Assembly: GCA_033964015.1 (NCBI GenBank)
Contig: CM066925.1
Location: forward strand, 5,164,523 to 5,228,522
DNA length: 64,000 nucleotides
Direction of reading: 5' to 3'
Source: Scolanthus callimorphus
Lineage: Eukaryota; Cnidaria; Anthozoa; Actiniaria; Edwardsiidae
Shown here: positions 14,201 through 29,200 of the stretch, piece by piece
Numbering within the stretch: position 1 is the first letter of the stretch
How the letters are laid out: each line of letters opens with the position of its first letter
Notes under the pieces: model-generated
Told to the model about the DNA's origin: nothing
The model's input: the letters and a program-made list of their open reading frames with translations, nothing else
The model's database searches: none
Translations under genes and position numbers: made by a program

Positions 14201-17200
14201 CTCCTTGCCTGCATCCCACAAATGTGTCAAAATATCTTGCCGAGTGTTTGATACAGGCCTTAGTGCCAGTATACAAGGCTCTTAGGATTGAGATTAATGT
14301 AGGACATTTTAGACGGATTTCTAGGACGCGAAAAAGGGCTTCGCGTGGAACCCAATCGTACGCCGCTTTCAGGTCAATGAAGCATAGAAAGAGAGGCTTT
14401 CGTTCTTTGGTCAATATGTGCCGCACAATGAAGATAGCATCACAGGTGGACTTATTCTTTCTAAATCCAAATTGTGTTAACATCAGGATGGACTCATAGA
14501 TTGTCCGTACTCTTTGTGTGATGATCATGGATGCAAGCTTAGATAGGGTAGCAATAATTGACAGGCCACGATAGTTCTCTGCTAGGGATCTTGATCCTTT
14601 CTTGTACAGGCATGTTATAAATGAGACTAGCCATGTACTTGGCACATTGATGTACTTCCAGATGATTCCTAACAGCAGCACCAGGTAGACAAGCAGTTGC
14701 TTGGAGTGGGAGTATTTCAACTGCTCACCGTAAATACCGTCAGTCCCTTGACACTTGCCATTCTTGAACATTGACAAACAACTCTCTACTTCGGATATTT
14801 CGGGCGGGCTTTCATCAATAGAGTCTAGCAAAAAGACACAAAAATTGGTCAAATTACCATGAAAGAAAGAGTACTTTTCTCAGGATATATGGTAAGATAT
14901 AAGCACATGTGGTACTCATATACAGGCTAAACGATTTTTTAAGACTTCGTATATGGGGAACCTAGCGTAAAAAAGTGATTCTCTTTCCTTTGTTTTCCTT
15001 TAATCTGAGTGGTCTGGAGAGTTATTATCGCCATATTTTCTCAAGCAAGTCGAAATCAATCATTGTTTCACTTGTATTATGTAACTAGTCATGAAACTTT
15101 CTGTGGTAAAAGAATGGAACACATCTTATGTGGGGAACCCTGAATGTCGTAGAACAATGGAATTTCGGTTCCTTCTTGCATGGATGATTACTTAAACTAT
15201 ATCTATACCTCCATATCTAATTAGTTGGAAATCGTATTAATATAGTTATTCCATTTTTTTTAGATTCTATCGATTGCTTCGAGGACGAAGGATGTTCTCT
15301 ACGCTTAATTCACAACTTCCCTCCTTTCCACTCAAAGCCAAACGTATTTAACACAAAGGCGTTCTACTGGAAGTGTGCATGGATCTGGTATATGGCTAGG
15401 AAAGAGAGAATCTCCATTCACATTGCATCAATGGATAGGCCGCTGAAGCCGCGGGCTATACTAATGGAGTCTGCTCATAGACCAGATCGAGCACATTGGT
15501 ATTTCGTCCAGTTTCCCCTTAGAAGTGATTACAGGAATGCATTTGTAAGTAGTAGTATATAGGGTGGATATAAACCACTACTTTATAAACCACTACTTAT
15601 AAACCACTACTTATAAACCACTACTTATAAACCACTACTTATAAACCACTACTTATAAACCACTACTTATAAACCACTACTTTATAAACCACTACTTTAT
15701 AAACCACTACTTTATAAACCATAACTTTATCTATAAAAGCTGGCGTGTGAGCGATGTGAGGTATTCACAAATCCAAGATGCCATTATTCGGAGCAAGGGA
15801 TCAATTTGAGCAAAGAATGGAAGCTTCGTAGTCAGGTTGGTAGACTAATTATAAATTCATAAATAATATGTAACCTAAAATGTCGATCGGAAGATCTTAG
15901 GGAAATGTTCGGAAGTGCTCGGAAGATCTTCGTAAGTGCTCGGAAGATCTTCGGAAGTGTTCGGGAGATCTTCGGAAATGTTTTGGAGATATTCGGAAGT
16001 GCTCGGAAGGTCTTCGGAAAGTGTTCGGAATATCTTCGGAAGGTCTTCGGAAGTGTTCGGAAGATCTTCGGAAAGTGCTCGGAAGTGCTCGGAAGGTCTT
16101 TGGAAAGTGTTCGGAATATCTTCGGAAGGTCTTCGGAAGTACTCGGAAGGTCTTCGGAAGTGCTCGGAAAGTGCTCGGAAGGTCTTCGGAAATGTTCGGA
16201 AGATCTTCGGGAAGTGTTCGGAAGATCTTCGGAAAGTGCTCGGAAGTGCTCGGAAGGTCTTCGGAAAGTGTTCGGAATATATTCGGAAGGTCTTTGGAAG
16301 TGCTCGGAAGGTCTTCGGAAAGTATTCGGAAGTGCTCGGAAGATCTTCGGAAGTGATCGGGAGATCTTCGGAAATGTTTTGGAGATATTCGGAAGTGCTC
16401 GGAAGGTCTTCGGAAAGTATTCGGAAGTGCTCGGAAGGTCTTTGGAAAGTACTCGGAAGTGCTCGGAAAGTATTCGGAAAGTGTTCGGGTGATCTTCTGA
16501 AGTGTTTGGAAGTGTTCGGAAGGTATTCGGAAAGTGTTCGGGTGATCTTCGGAAGTGTTCGGAAAGTGCTCGGATGGTCTTCGGAAGTGTTCGGAATATC
16601 ATCGGAGGTCTTCGGAAGATGTTTGGAAATTATCCTATGTGTCCTACCAGTCCTAGCGCCCTAGTGTCCTATCTGCCCTAGTGTCCTACTTGTCCTAGTA
16701 GTGTCCTAGTAGAGTCCTAGTGTCCTATCTGTCCTAGTGTCCTATTTGTCCTATCTGTCCTACTTGTCCTAGTAGTGTCCTAGTGTCCTATTTGTCCTAG
16801 TAGTGTCCTAGTGTCCTATCTGTCCTACTTGTCCTAGTAGTGTCCTATTTGTCCTAGTAGTGTCCTAGTGTCCTATCTGTCCTACTTGTCCTAGTAGTGT
16901 CCTAGTGTCCTATTTGTCCTATCTGTCCTACTTGTCCTAGTAGTGTCCTATTTGTCCTAGTAGTGTCCTAGTGTCCTATCTGTCCTAGTAGTGTCCTAGT
17001 GTCCTATCTGTCCTACTTGTCCTAGTGTCCTATTTGTCCTAGTAGTGTCCTAGTAGTGTCCTATCTGTCCTAGTACTGTCCTACTTGTCCTAGTAGTGTC
17101 CTGTCTGTCCTACTTGCCCTATTTGTCCTATCTGTCCTAGTGTCCTAGTGTCCTACTTGTCCTAGTAGTGTCCTAGTGTCCTATCTGTCCTACTTGTCCT

Positions 17201-20200
17201 AGTAGTGTCCTACTTGTCCTAGTGTCCTATTTGTCCTAGTAGTGTCCTAGTAGTGTCCTAGTAGTGTCCTAGTAGTGTCCTACTTGTCCTAGTAGTGTCC
17301 TGTCTGTCCTACTTGCCCTATTTGTCCTATCTGTCCTAGTGTCCTAGTGTCCTACTTGTCCTAGTAGTGTCCTAGCGTCCTATCTGTCCTAGTGTCCTAC
17401 TTGTCCTAGTGTCCTACTTGTCCTAGTGGCCTACTTGTCCTAGTGTCCTATCTCTCCTAGTGTCCTACTTGTCCTAGTAGTGTCCTAGTGTCCTACTTGT
17501 CCTAGCAGTGTCCTATCTGTCCTAGTGTCCTATATCTGTCCTACTTGTCCTAGTAGTGTCCTATCTGTCCTATCTGTCCTAGCGTCCTACTTGTCCTAGT
17601 GTCCTATGAGGAGGATAAGGTTAGACATTAGGGTCCAAAGGTCAATTTGGTGGTTCGAAGCCCTCAATCAGATTTTAATGCTTACCACCGAGGAAACAGG
17701 ATCAAGGTCAGAGTCCAAAGGTCATCAGAGTCCAAAGGTCAATTTACAATCGGATCGAAATCCACCAATCAGAAGGCTAGAATTAGGATTTTAGCCAATC
17801 AGATGGCGTGCTTAATGCACCAATCAAATTACAGGGATTTCGATCCGATGTTCAAAGGTCAGAGTCCAAAGGTTAGAATCCAAAGGTCAAAGTCCAAAGG
17901 TCAATTTATCAGCGGATCGAAATCCACCAATCACATTTGAGTATTTTGATTCGGACGCCCAAGGAAACAGGCTCAAGGTCATCAAAGGTCATCAGAGTCC
18001 AAAGGTCAATTTACCATCGGATCGAAATCCACCAATCAGAAGGCTAGAATCACGCAACCAATCAGATGGTGTGCTTAACGCACCAATCAAATTACAGGGA
18101 TTTCGATGACGTCATCCCACTAGTATATAAAGGCAAGAGCTCAGTTTGAGATCACAGTCTTCTTCTGCTAGCCGTTGTAGGAGAAGGAAGAACGAATTCA
18201 ATGGATAATTTCGTAACGTCACTGGCAAATGCATTTGGCACTGCACTTGGGACTACACTTGGTGTTGGACTAGGGTTCTCATTAATATTCTCGCAAGCGT
18301 AGTCTGCACAGCCAATGCTAATTACGGATGATGACCACAGCCTACCCAACAACATGGAAGAACAGAGAGAAGAATCAGAATGAGTGCGCGGAGAGTACAT
18401 TAGAGGATATCTAGGCAATACTTGACTTTGATGGTTACTACGTGCAGAAAGAATTCTGGTGCAAGGAGGCAGGAATTATCTTTGATGACGAGGATGTCAA
18501 GGGCCAGCACTTTACGTTTCCTATAAAATTTAAAGAACTGAAAAATGCAAAAGACTACGCCTGTGCCAAGAAGGCCTATATGATACACCGTCTACGATTT
18601 GACTTTGCATGGAAGCATTCTCTACCCTACACGGAACTGGACCAAGTGGTGCAAAACTGGTATACACAGGACTTGAAGTCTGTCTGTCGCCTACAAGGGC
18701 GGGTGTCACGAGAAACGATTGCTGGATAAACTCAGCATTCCCAATGTCAATTTGGAGGACTATGGGTGCCCCAAGTTCGAAGAACTGTTCAAGACCTATG
18801 CTCAAGATGAACTTTTGTCTACAAGTGGTGGTTTTCACGTATTTCTACCCTTTGCAAGCGCTGTTCACGTGTTGAAGTGACCGTATTCTGGAAGTGGCTC
18901 AAGCAAACAAGATACATGGTGTAAGAACTCTTTTATTAATAATACAAGGACATTACTGTTATAAACTTCTTGTAATAATAAAAGTTATTGAGAGCATAAC
19001 ATTGTCTCTTTTTTCTTAAAACGGTTGCCATTCTCGGAGGGGTCGAGGCTTTCTTCTCGGTACACTAACGGAACGTCTTCGCGGTGTCCCGGATGGTGGT
19101 GTTGGTAAACGCTTTGTTTTTGGAGTAGCAGGTGTCTTGGAAGGAGGAGTAGGTAAAACCAAATCCTCTTCTTCAATGTCATCATCTTCTTGTTGCTGCT
19201 GTTTCATCCTTTTTAGTAAAGATAATGGATTTTTGTCTTTTACTTGTCTTGTTAGCCGGTTGTAACGTTGTAGAATTTGATCGTAACGTTGTACTTTGAC
19301 ATCAGGAGGAAGTGAAGTGTCATTCAAGATGGCTTGCATTTCTCCATCCAGTCGCGCCAGTACACGGTATTGGGGTGCCGTTTCCACTTTTTGCTTGGTA
19401 CGCAGCATGTTTACTAAATAATCAGGAACCATAGCCATACGATGAGCTCCACCTTTTGCTGTTGTTGACATGATGACGTCTTGAAAGCAACTGACGTAAA
19501 AGAGACTTAACAACACTTTATATTTTAGAGATGAGCTTGTTGGCAATTTTCGGTAGAAATATCGATGCCAATCCACCAAGAAGAGCAGGTAATAAAAATC
19601 CTCCTCGTTGACGCACCAACATGGCTTTCCGGCTTTTGCTGGAGAGTTTCCGATCGGCCAACTTGCGTAACTGATGCTTGTGTTTCTTCAGTTGTTGAAT
19701 CCGGGCTAATGACATCGGTACGTTGCCACGCAACAGGTTCATGGCCACTTCACTCAGTGAGTTGATTTGATCAGGAGTAGCATTGACAATGAGTCGTTGG
19801 CGTGTCTTCCCTCTGGTACGATGCAAGAGCCGGAGAAAATCTGCGTTCCTTCTCAGTCGCTGTGACATGATGAACTGATAATGATCCACTTAGACAAGGG
19901 TATTTATGCACTACGAACAAGGCGTTGATCTCACGAGGCTCTCTCAGCTCTTGCCATGGTGAATGGTTGTACCTAAATGACGTGGTTCTGGATCGTCTCC
20001 CACTCTTTATAGCTTTCCTTCAGTGTAGACGTACATGGGAAATTCTTTAGGAAGAATATGAGATCGTAAACGACATTGTTCTGGTGTCATTGGATGAAAA
20101 TCCAACATGAGGTAACCATGAGGTTCTTCGGTGGCTTGATGAAAGGCATCCATCACGTAAGGAACACGTCCAGGAAACGCTTGTTGGGCTAACATCTGTA

Positions 20201-23200
20201 CGCCTAAACGATCTCTTGGATTCTTGAACAACACGATGTAATGCGTGTTGAGTGAAATGGTACGTGCGTGCTTATTGGGTGGAAACAAGTTCTGTGTTAA
20301 AAACAACGTGGTGATGTTGTGATGATGGGATTCCTGTGTAAACACGCGTACCACACGATCCATTTGATCCATTAAATCGTCCATCACCAAGAGGCCTGGA
20401 GTATCGTGAGGACCAAACAAGTCGGTGACGTTGTCTGGGAGTCCTTGATGGAAGGTGACACCCAGGTTCCGTTGAATAGATGTAAACAACGGTTGCCATT
20501 CGCCATAACAATACACAATTTTTCGAAATTGTTTGTTGAACGCAAGAGCGACTTGTTGAAGCAATTGGTGTGTAAACGTGGTTTTACCCGATTGACTTGG
20601 ACCCACCACCAAAATGCTACATGGACAACGAAAACGACGATCGTCCATGCTGACGTCTAGATTCCATATGAGCCTTTGCCTTAACCTACACCTTACTATA
20701 TACCCAACAACAACAACAACATTTGGTTTCATCAATTTTATTATAACTTTAACATGCGTAACAAAGAGCGCTGAACAAGAGCGCATTGACGACTACGCTT
20801 AGGATTACAAGGTGCTTGTCGTCGTCGTTGTAAAAATCGATCACGCACAAAGGTGCGAACATTCTGATCGTTCCATTGTAAATTTGGCGTAAACATAGCA
20901 GCTACTGTTCCATGACGTTTGCCACGTACACGGTTCCACAAGAAGAACAAACAATGTTGTCCACATACGTCAGAGTCCATGGCTTGAATCCTGCGAGTGT
21001 TGTGCACGAGTTGTGGACGTAACTTGCAAAAGTTTGTAATGGCTTGACCATACACTTGTGGAGGAAATCCAAAACTGTCCCAGAATTCACACGTCTCGGG
21101 TGTAAAGTACACGGCTAACCAATGAGATCCTGGACGATCGCTTGGATCCACGTTCATGATGTAGGCTTGATTGGGAAATGGGACTTTGGTCGGTAGCAAA
21201 TCAGATGGAAACACGCCACCAAACACTGGGTTTAACTTGGGATCGTTGTGTACGAGCAGTTCTAACTGATCCGTGTTCATCCTTGAATGTCGTAAATCAC
21301 TTGACCTAATTGGTCCACTTCGATGGTGTTGTTGAACTCGCCGTAGACGACAATGGTGTTCACCTGATCGGTGGCACTCCCAAATGTCAGGTACAGGTCA
21401 ACGTTGCCTTTATATTGAGGTTGGAAGTACCCTGACGAGGCATTGCCTGCTGGTGTAAAGTCGTAGGCAAACAATGCATAACCAGCCTTGAACTCGTCGA
21501 ACGTAAGGTTGAGTCCTTGTCCTCGGTAGGTACCACACACGTTATCGAACAACATGTGGTACAAATCTATATCCTTGTCATCAGCGGTAGACAGTGTTCC
21601 ATAGGGGGTCTCTTGTCCATCCACGGTTACTTTGATGGTAGACAAAGCAAACTTTTGGAAATTGAATGGATTCTTTCCTTTGTCGCCATTGTAGGCAGCA
21701 TTCTCTACCATCCCTAAAATCATACGTTTAGGAACGAGTCCCTGGAACAAGTCTCCTTCATAATGGGTCAAGGATCCATTACCAATTTGCCGGGTCTTCA
21801 CAATGGCTGACGTCACAGGGTACTTGGCTGTACGTGCATTCGATCCTGTCATGAGTTCACGTTGGTTTAACTTGACGCTAGGGGCTGGAGTCACGTGATA
21901 CATGCGTAGGATAAAGTCCTCGATGACGATCTTTTCGGTACCTAACTCCGACATCAGACAGAAGGCTGTATCATGCATATCAAACTTGATTTTCATCTCG
22001 GTGTTGTCCAGAAGGTAACGTCCTGAGTGAAAGAGATCACAAAACAAGGGGCCTTCCATGCAGAATTTTTGTCCAGTTTTAGTACGAGCTGCACGTTCCT
22101 TGAGTCCAGGATTCTTATTACCGCCTGTAGCGCCATGATCAACTTGGTCCATGGAGCCACTGTCTTTTTTCCACATGGCACATTCCAGATACGATTCTTG
22201 AGCTTCTTTAGGATAATTCAACAACGTCTCGATGAAGGCACGATACGCATACGTGTCGGTTTGCAAGGTGACGGCTTGATCGTTCAATTTCACAGTCACT
22301 TGTTGGATCATCGAATGAAGAAAGTTGTTGACAGGTCCCACTTTAACGCTTGCGGCAATTGCTGTATCATCAGCTTTGGTGAGCTTGGCCACGACACGGA
22401 AATGAGTCTTTTTCAAATCAATCATTGTAGGACCCCTACGAATGATGAACTGATAATACTTGGCCCCTTTGTCCGTGGGTGAATACTCAACGTATCGGCC
22501 TGATGTCACAGCCACATCTGTTGGTGGTACCGTAAACAAGTCCATGCCTGGATTGGCAGCAGCAAGTGAAGCAGAATGAACACTCATGTTGACGATGAGG
22601 AGCTCTTGACAGTAGTTGAGGTAATGTCCAACTGATTAGAAGGCATGAATGTCCAAGTCTTTTATAACTGTTTTCAATCGAAAATGTCCTTGGTATGACG
22701 ACGACGTTTAGCCATGGTCTTAGGTTGACGACGACGACGTTTCAGACGGGCACCACCCACTTGTGGTATACCTCGTGTAGCGAGTTCCGCTTGTTTCCGT
22801 ATACCTTTTGTAGCAAGTTCCCAAGAGGGCAAGTGAGGAACAAAGTCTCTTCCCAGGGAACTTAATACACCGCCGACACCACCTATACCAAATCCCATTT
22901 GTACTGGCACAGGGTACCCATGGAAAACTCCATTTCCTTCTTGTAGATGACGTGGAAAATAGGTAAAGGGTCCTTTTCCTGTTTGTGATTTAGGCGGTAG
23001 AGCAGCAAGTGCACCACGAGCCATATTCAGCATATCGTTGTACCACACCATATCTTCTTCTTCTTCTAGGCAAATCGCACACGACGCAAATGTAGTGTTA
23101 CCTGTACGGCGCCTGCTTGAAATGGCACGGTTTCGCCTGTGTCGTCGGTTATATGGATACGGATCGTGTTGATGATTTGAGTACGTAGTGGCAAGTAGTA

Positions 23201-26200
23201 GGGATTGAGAAAGTTTCGTTCCACAGGGAATCCAGGTTCTCCTTCAGGAACAAAGGTACGCAACAAATTGTTGGCATCACTTCCCATCACAATATGCGAG
23301 TCCACAACATTAGTGTACACGTAAAAGCTTTGGAACGGATGTACATCTGCTCGTTCACGTACGCTGGAGGTGAAGGTCTGTAGTCCGCTAGCATTCTTTT
23401 TGTCGGCTACAAATATATACCATTTTCCTACGGTTTCATCAGTTACCCCAAAGAGACGAGCAATACCATGGGGTTTCCCGAGTTCAAGTTCAGTGATTGA
23501 ACCAACTGTATCAAATCCCAAAGCCATTGCTAATCGTGGCCGTAGTAGTAGCATCATGTCATTGGTTAACTTGATCGTGGTCATGTTCTCTTTATAATTG
23601 TATTTGAACTCAATCTTATTGTGATTGGTTTCGTCTGGCCGTAATCTACGTTGTTGCTCATGCTTGTTAAATTTGTTAGTAACTCTCTTCATGCCTTTCA
23701 CGATATCTTCCAGCTTGGTGTACTTTCCTGTGGGTAACGTGTATTTTGTCCATAGTTCGTTAGGGTTTACCACGTGAGTGGAAAGAACCCATATGTCAAG
23801 ATCTTCTTTTTGCAGCAAACTCCACGAATGGGGATAGATGATGTTGGTAAGGGCCATTTCCCATGATCCTTCGCGCAAATCGATAGGATATTTGGTTCGT
23901 AGGGTGTAATCCCCAATGGTGTTGTTGGGAAGGGCATCTTCGATAGCATTGCTTGCCAGCGTAATCACTTGGTCCGCTCGGTCAGACATCCTGAGGCAAC
24001 TGAGGTCTTTGATGGTATATCACACGATTTTATGCACTTGACTTGCTAGGATCCAACTGTCGTACTTGTCAGGCCAGCCACGCCAATGGACCAAATACTC
24101 TTCTTGACGTCCTTTCCCACGGCTCTTGACAATTTTGTCGATACGAAAGACATCTTTTTGTTCATCCATGCTGACTTTCTGCAATTCTTGTTCGTAAAAT
24201 TGTCCTTCCAACAACGAACCGTCGTATTCGCGTATTCGATACGCATAGGGATCCCGTGCCGTCATCCGATAGGCAATCGTAAACACTTCTTCCGTCCAGT
24301 TGGGTAAATACCCTTTTGCAAACACGTGTTTGACTTTACTTATACGTACTAAATCTCCCACTTGAAATTTAGGTTTTAGCTTCTTCTTCTTCTTCTGAGC
24401 CTTGGTCTGGTACAAGGTATGCCATACGTCTTGAGCATTGGCTAACGTGACGTCAGCAGGGGCACGACGAATGCTTCGATGATACGAATGATTGTAATTG
24501 TTCATCAGTTGCGGAAGCACGTCAATGTAACGTACTGTCTCTTTGTAGGTGAACCATCGCCACATCCATGTTTTTAACGTACGATTAAATCGTTCGACGA
24601 CGGAAGCTTTGGTTTCGCTCTTGGTGGTAAAGTGATGGATGTTCTTCGATTTGAGAAACGCTTGAAAGTTTCGATTTAAAAACTCGGACCCATCATCCGT
24701 CTGCAATTTCTCAGGCACACGACCTTCCTTGAATATTTTCTGAAACGCCTTGATCAAACTGAGTCCCGTCTTGTTCTTCAAGGGTACTGCCCATGCGTAC
24801 TTGCTTAACACGTCAATGACGGTTAAAATGTAGTTGTAGCCATTATTTTTGGTTCTGTACGCTTGCATGTCACACAAATCCGCTTGCCATTGTTCGTCGA
24901 TACCTTGGACGACCACACGATTGCGTGGAAAACGACGACGATACGGTTTATGGAGTGTATATGACGGTTGAGACCGTATCCAAGCTAAGACTGTGCTCTT
25001 TTTTATACCTTTTGAGCGCATAGCCCTTGCCAGTTTGGCAACACCGCCCAAAGCAGCAACATTGTTTGGATCGTAATAGGCTTGCTGGAGTAGACGTTCG
25101 ATATTCTTCTTCTTCTTCTGTGCTACGGTCTGCTTGGGTTTCCTGGGTGCCATCGACTACCACAATACGGCCACCACAACACGCTAGCATACAACGTATA
25201 CGTTTCAATAAGTTACGACACGTTAGTATGGGACGGTCTTTAAAACATACCATCCTTAGCGGTGTTCAACACCAAATGATTAGTCCAATGCTGGGTCATC
25301 CCCCTTTATAGACAAAAATCACACTATCTGGGTTTTATAAGTTCTTTATTATACATAACTTTATATATACACTGCTTATCAAAAGTGTTAAAAAGTCTTA
25401 AAGTCCATATAATATCCATAAAAGGGTACACGTTTGTTGTACACGAAGCTTAACAAAAGTTCAAAGTCCATAATACCCATAAGGGTAAGTGTACATGCCA
25501 CGTCGTACACGTTTGTTGTACACCACCTTGAAGGACTTGGTTTCTGATACGGTATGCAACGTACGGGTCGTCACATTGCGTCGAATGGTGTGGGGATTGG
25601 TCACTTGACGCACAGGGTTCCCATGACCCTCCAACAGTTCCACCATGCTATCCAAATTCACTGTTTCTGTGGTGCGTAGATTCATGCGTAGTCCTTTGAC
25701 TTTGCACACGGTCTTACCGAAGTTGGTCTTGTACCCATAACTCTTGGGTCCTGTGGCCACATAGTGTACGATGTGTTCTTCTGGATCAAGTTCGCTGGTC
25801 AGTTCTCCCAAGTAATCGCCAAGTGGTGGTTTCCATTGACCAGGACGCCACGTAAAGATGACACTGTCTGTGTCGTGGTACAAACATCGATCCCCCAAAC
25901 CATCCATGACGTCATACAACTTGAGACGTGCATACGCAGTGGTGTAAGCAGCAAAGACAACGTTGGTGTGTGCTTTCGTCTTCAGAAACTTCTCTGCCGT
26001 CTTGTAGTGAATCTGGACCGTATCGTCGTTCACGATCAACACATCACTCACTTCGATGCTTTTGTCTGTCATCAGATCGAAGTACTTTTCTGGACTTTCC
26101 ACGTACTCGGTACGTCTCCGATTCGATTGCTCGCCAAATTTCCCCCACATGCAATTCAGGAACATTTTGGCGACAGAGCGGAGACCTGGATTCTTCTCGA

Positions 26201-29200
26201 TACGTTCACGATCCAATCGAATGCCTTGATGTTCTTCGTACTGTTCCACGTACCGGACCTTGTCTTCTTCCGTCTCGCACCAACTTGGCCATCCTGAAGC
26301 TTCTTGCTTGTACTTGAGAAACGTCTTGATGTACTCTTCGAACAAGCGTTCCCATTGAGCCCAGTGCCACACCTCATACACTTTCATCACTTTATACCCT
26401 TTCTCCAGAGCTTTGAACAGTTCCACGTGCGTCCACGTGCCGGTAAAAGCGCGTTCTTCTTCAGTGTGCGTGCATGGATGATCTTGGTTCTCTTCTTGAG
26501 CACAGGTATGACACAAGGGAAACATCAGCTTGTCGTTGATGCGTACGGGAAGCACTGGGAAGTAAACATCCTTGGGTGGAAGGACACGTACTTTCATCAA
26601 TCCGCGATACAGATGCAGGTCTTGTTGGATCTCATCGTTCACCAGAACTTCTGGATGTCCCACAGGGTACTCACACGTGACATTCACGTACGGATACAAC
26701 GACGTGAAATCGTAATAGTGGAGTTGTTCGTCATCCTTGGCTTCGCATCGTAAACGGATTGCATTGGTACGTCCACCAAAGAAACTGCCCCGGGGTTCCA
26801 AGGGCTTGCACTTCTCCACGTCACCGACCATCGCTTGTATCCTGGGAGTTGCTGACAGTTCACGATCAAACTCACATTCCCACACTTCCACGAGGTGGTA
26901 ACCAGCCCGAGTAATAAAGGTGCGCACGTTGCACGTGTCATGGTAGAGATCACCCATAGTAGTGCCAGAGAAAGGATTCCTCGTGTCCTTCGTGTAGCAC
27001 TTGGGACATCCGTGATAGAGACATCCATGGTATTGGTACACGGTATGAGTACTCTCTGCATACCCGTCGACCTTGTACCGTCCCACCTTGAATTCCCCTT
27101 CGCTCGTACCAGCGTGACGAATGTACACTCCATCAGTGATGTGTCTGTACTCGAGCCACTGCAATGCTTTGAGCGAGTGCACGTCGCGTCCACGGTATCC
27201 TTGAGCAGGAATCACAGCTACGGTGTTGGCCTTGAGAAATTTGGTGCGCAAAATAAGACTGCACAACGATGCAATGGTGACCGACGTGTGAAACGGATGG
27301 ACGTCACCCGTTGCCATGGTAAGCTTGTCAAAGGCCAACACAGCTTTCTTCAACACTTCAACGTCTTGATGACAATAAGACGCCAGTTCTTCTTGGAAAT
27401 TGAACACGGCACCACGTGCGACTTCGTTCTCGTACCACGTGCGTAACGCATCAGCATCTTTCTTCGTCATGTTTTCAATGCCATAATACTTGAGATCAGG
27501 CATAGGTCCCACGTACGTTTGGTTCTCTGGGGTGTTGAAGAAATGTGGAAAGTCGCCTTTGCGAACCTCTTGATCAAATCCCATAGCTTTGGGAAGTTGA
27601 CGCAATGCCATCTGGAGATAATTCAACGTGCACTTCATACTGATCTTGAGATCTGGGAGTCCGAGCATCATGATCTTTCCTCCATTAAAAATAACAGTAG
27701 GCCTTAATGCATTCTTGAACAAGTACTCCAAGATAGGATAGGAATCGTACCCTTTAAAGTTGTGTGCCAAACACGTGTATCCTGCATTGCTTCCACCAAA
27801 CAACCATTGACAAAACTCGTCCAGAGCTTGTTCCCCTTGGAAACCACGTTTACGCAATCCGCACGTGTCACAAGTAGGATGTGAGTCTAAGGGTAGATCA
27901 CGACAGTCCTCACACAGTTTCTGGACACCCACAAAATTGACCCTATGTTGCGTGCCCAGGGGTTGAGCCTCAAAATCAAAGATGATGAGCCGCAATTGAT
28001 CCTCATCGTTCTTCTTCTTCCGTCCTGTCACTGCTGCTGCTCCTACGGGAACATAACATAAGTGGTCCTTGTCGACCATCTTTTTGCAGACGTGACACAC
28101 GTATTCACCACACTTGTGAGGCTTGCCTTCCCGTCTCTTGTCTAAGACATCAAACCTCGTAAGACATTCTTCACACTTGTGTATCTTCTGGCACTGGGAC
28201 CATTCCTTACGATTATTCGCGGGACCATGCTTTTTCACGCGACGATGGTTGTCAAAACATTGCTGGGTACGGAAGTAACGGTTACAGTCGGTACAATGTT
28301 GCCAGTTCCATCGTATGGCATCATCATCATCGACACTCTGAGGAGAACAGTTCTTTTCACCACAAGCACTACATCGGATATTGCATTTGTGCTTGCCTTG
28401 ATCTGAGTGGCCCTTGTTACATTTGATACAGAAGTAGCTTTTACCCAGGAGGCCATTCATTTTAGTGATAAAATGGTAATGGGTTCCTTCAAGGCACAAG
28501 TACAAATGATATTTAGGCTCCTCCTCCAAAGTACCTTGCCAAATAATACCATACATGTGTTCTCTAGACACGAGGTAGAGCTTGAACCCTTGTGGAGCCA
28601 AATACGTTTGGAACTTTTTCAGTTCTTCAATACCGCACTCTCCTTCAGGGACGCCAGCTTGTTGGTGCAACTCTTTCGCTCTTTTAAGCTGAGTGAGATT
28701 ATTTCTGTTTCCATACCACTGTCGATACATGTTAATATAATCCCGTTTTGTTCCGGTATGGTAGGCGATTCCAATCGCGATCGCACGTGCCGCACAAAGA
28801 TTATCCTGATTATGTACTCGAACTATAGATCTCTTCATCTTTGCCCATGTCTCCGCATCCGCACAATCCAAGGTCCTCTTATTCTTCTTAGAGTGCTTTT
28901 TCTTCTTCTCACCAGCTGGGACATCGTCATCATCATCATCATCATCGTCATCAGTAGTACAGTAATCATCATCATCATCATCGTCATCATCATCATCATC
29001 ATATCCACCATGACCACCACGGGGTGTACGTGCTCGTATCACGTGCAACTGAAACTGTCCATGGAGAACAAATTCCTCGTTAGATTGCACAATGGTTTCA
29101 ATCTGTCCCATAATCCTTTGCGGTGTCAACTGTTCCCGTAGCATAAACGGTAACGATATGGGATTCTTCAGAGCTGGAGCATTCAAGGTCACGCGAGCAA

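Larger units (their letters stand above)
15551..18193 (+). repeat. Polinton left terminal inverted repeat
   Basis: In order: terminal 14-bp repeat array, unique spacer (15740-15890), GGAAGATCTTC array, TGTCCTA array, segments with AAAGGTCA and GGATCGAAATCCACCAATCA, then TATA box and leader. The order is mirrored at 30366-33040. The arms differ in array lengths. Confidence 0.93.

Noticed and set aside
15832..16664. Long open frames (up to 256 codons) in several frames over the GGAAGATCTTC array, and their mirror at 31701-32680
   Set aside because: The repeat unit lacks stops in many frames on both strands; the products are simple Ser/Lys/Phe-rich repeats with no promoter of their own.
16633..17604. 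CRISPR-like array
   Set aside because: Heptamer units without unique spacers of constant length; a minisatellite inside a eukaryotic transposon.
20649..20786. Upstream extension of the Polinton ATPase frame
   Set aside because: Overlaps the end of the protease gene and gives an unlikely N-terminus; the ATG at 20648 lies below a TATA motif and just before the ATPase fold.
28407..29141. Plus-strand frame of 244 codons antisense to polB
   Set aside because: Shadow of the GAT/CAT-rich polB coding sequence; the sense frame has all polymerase motifs.
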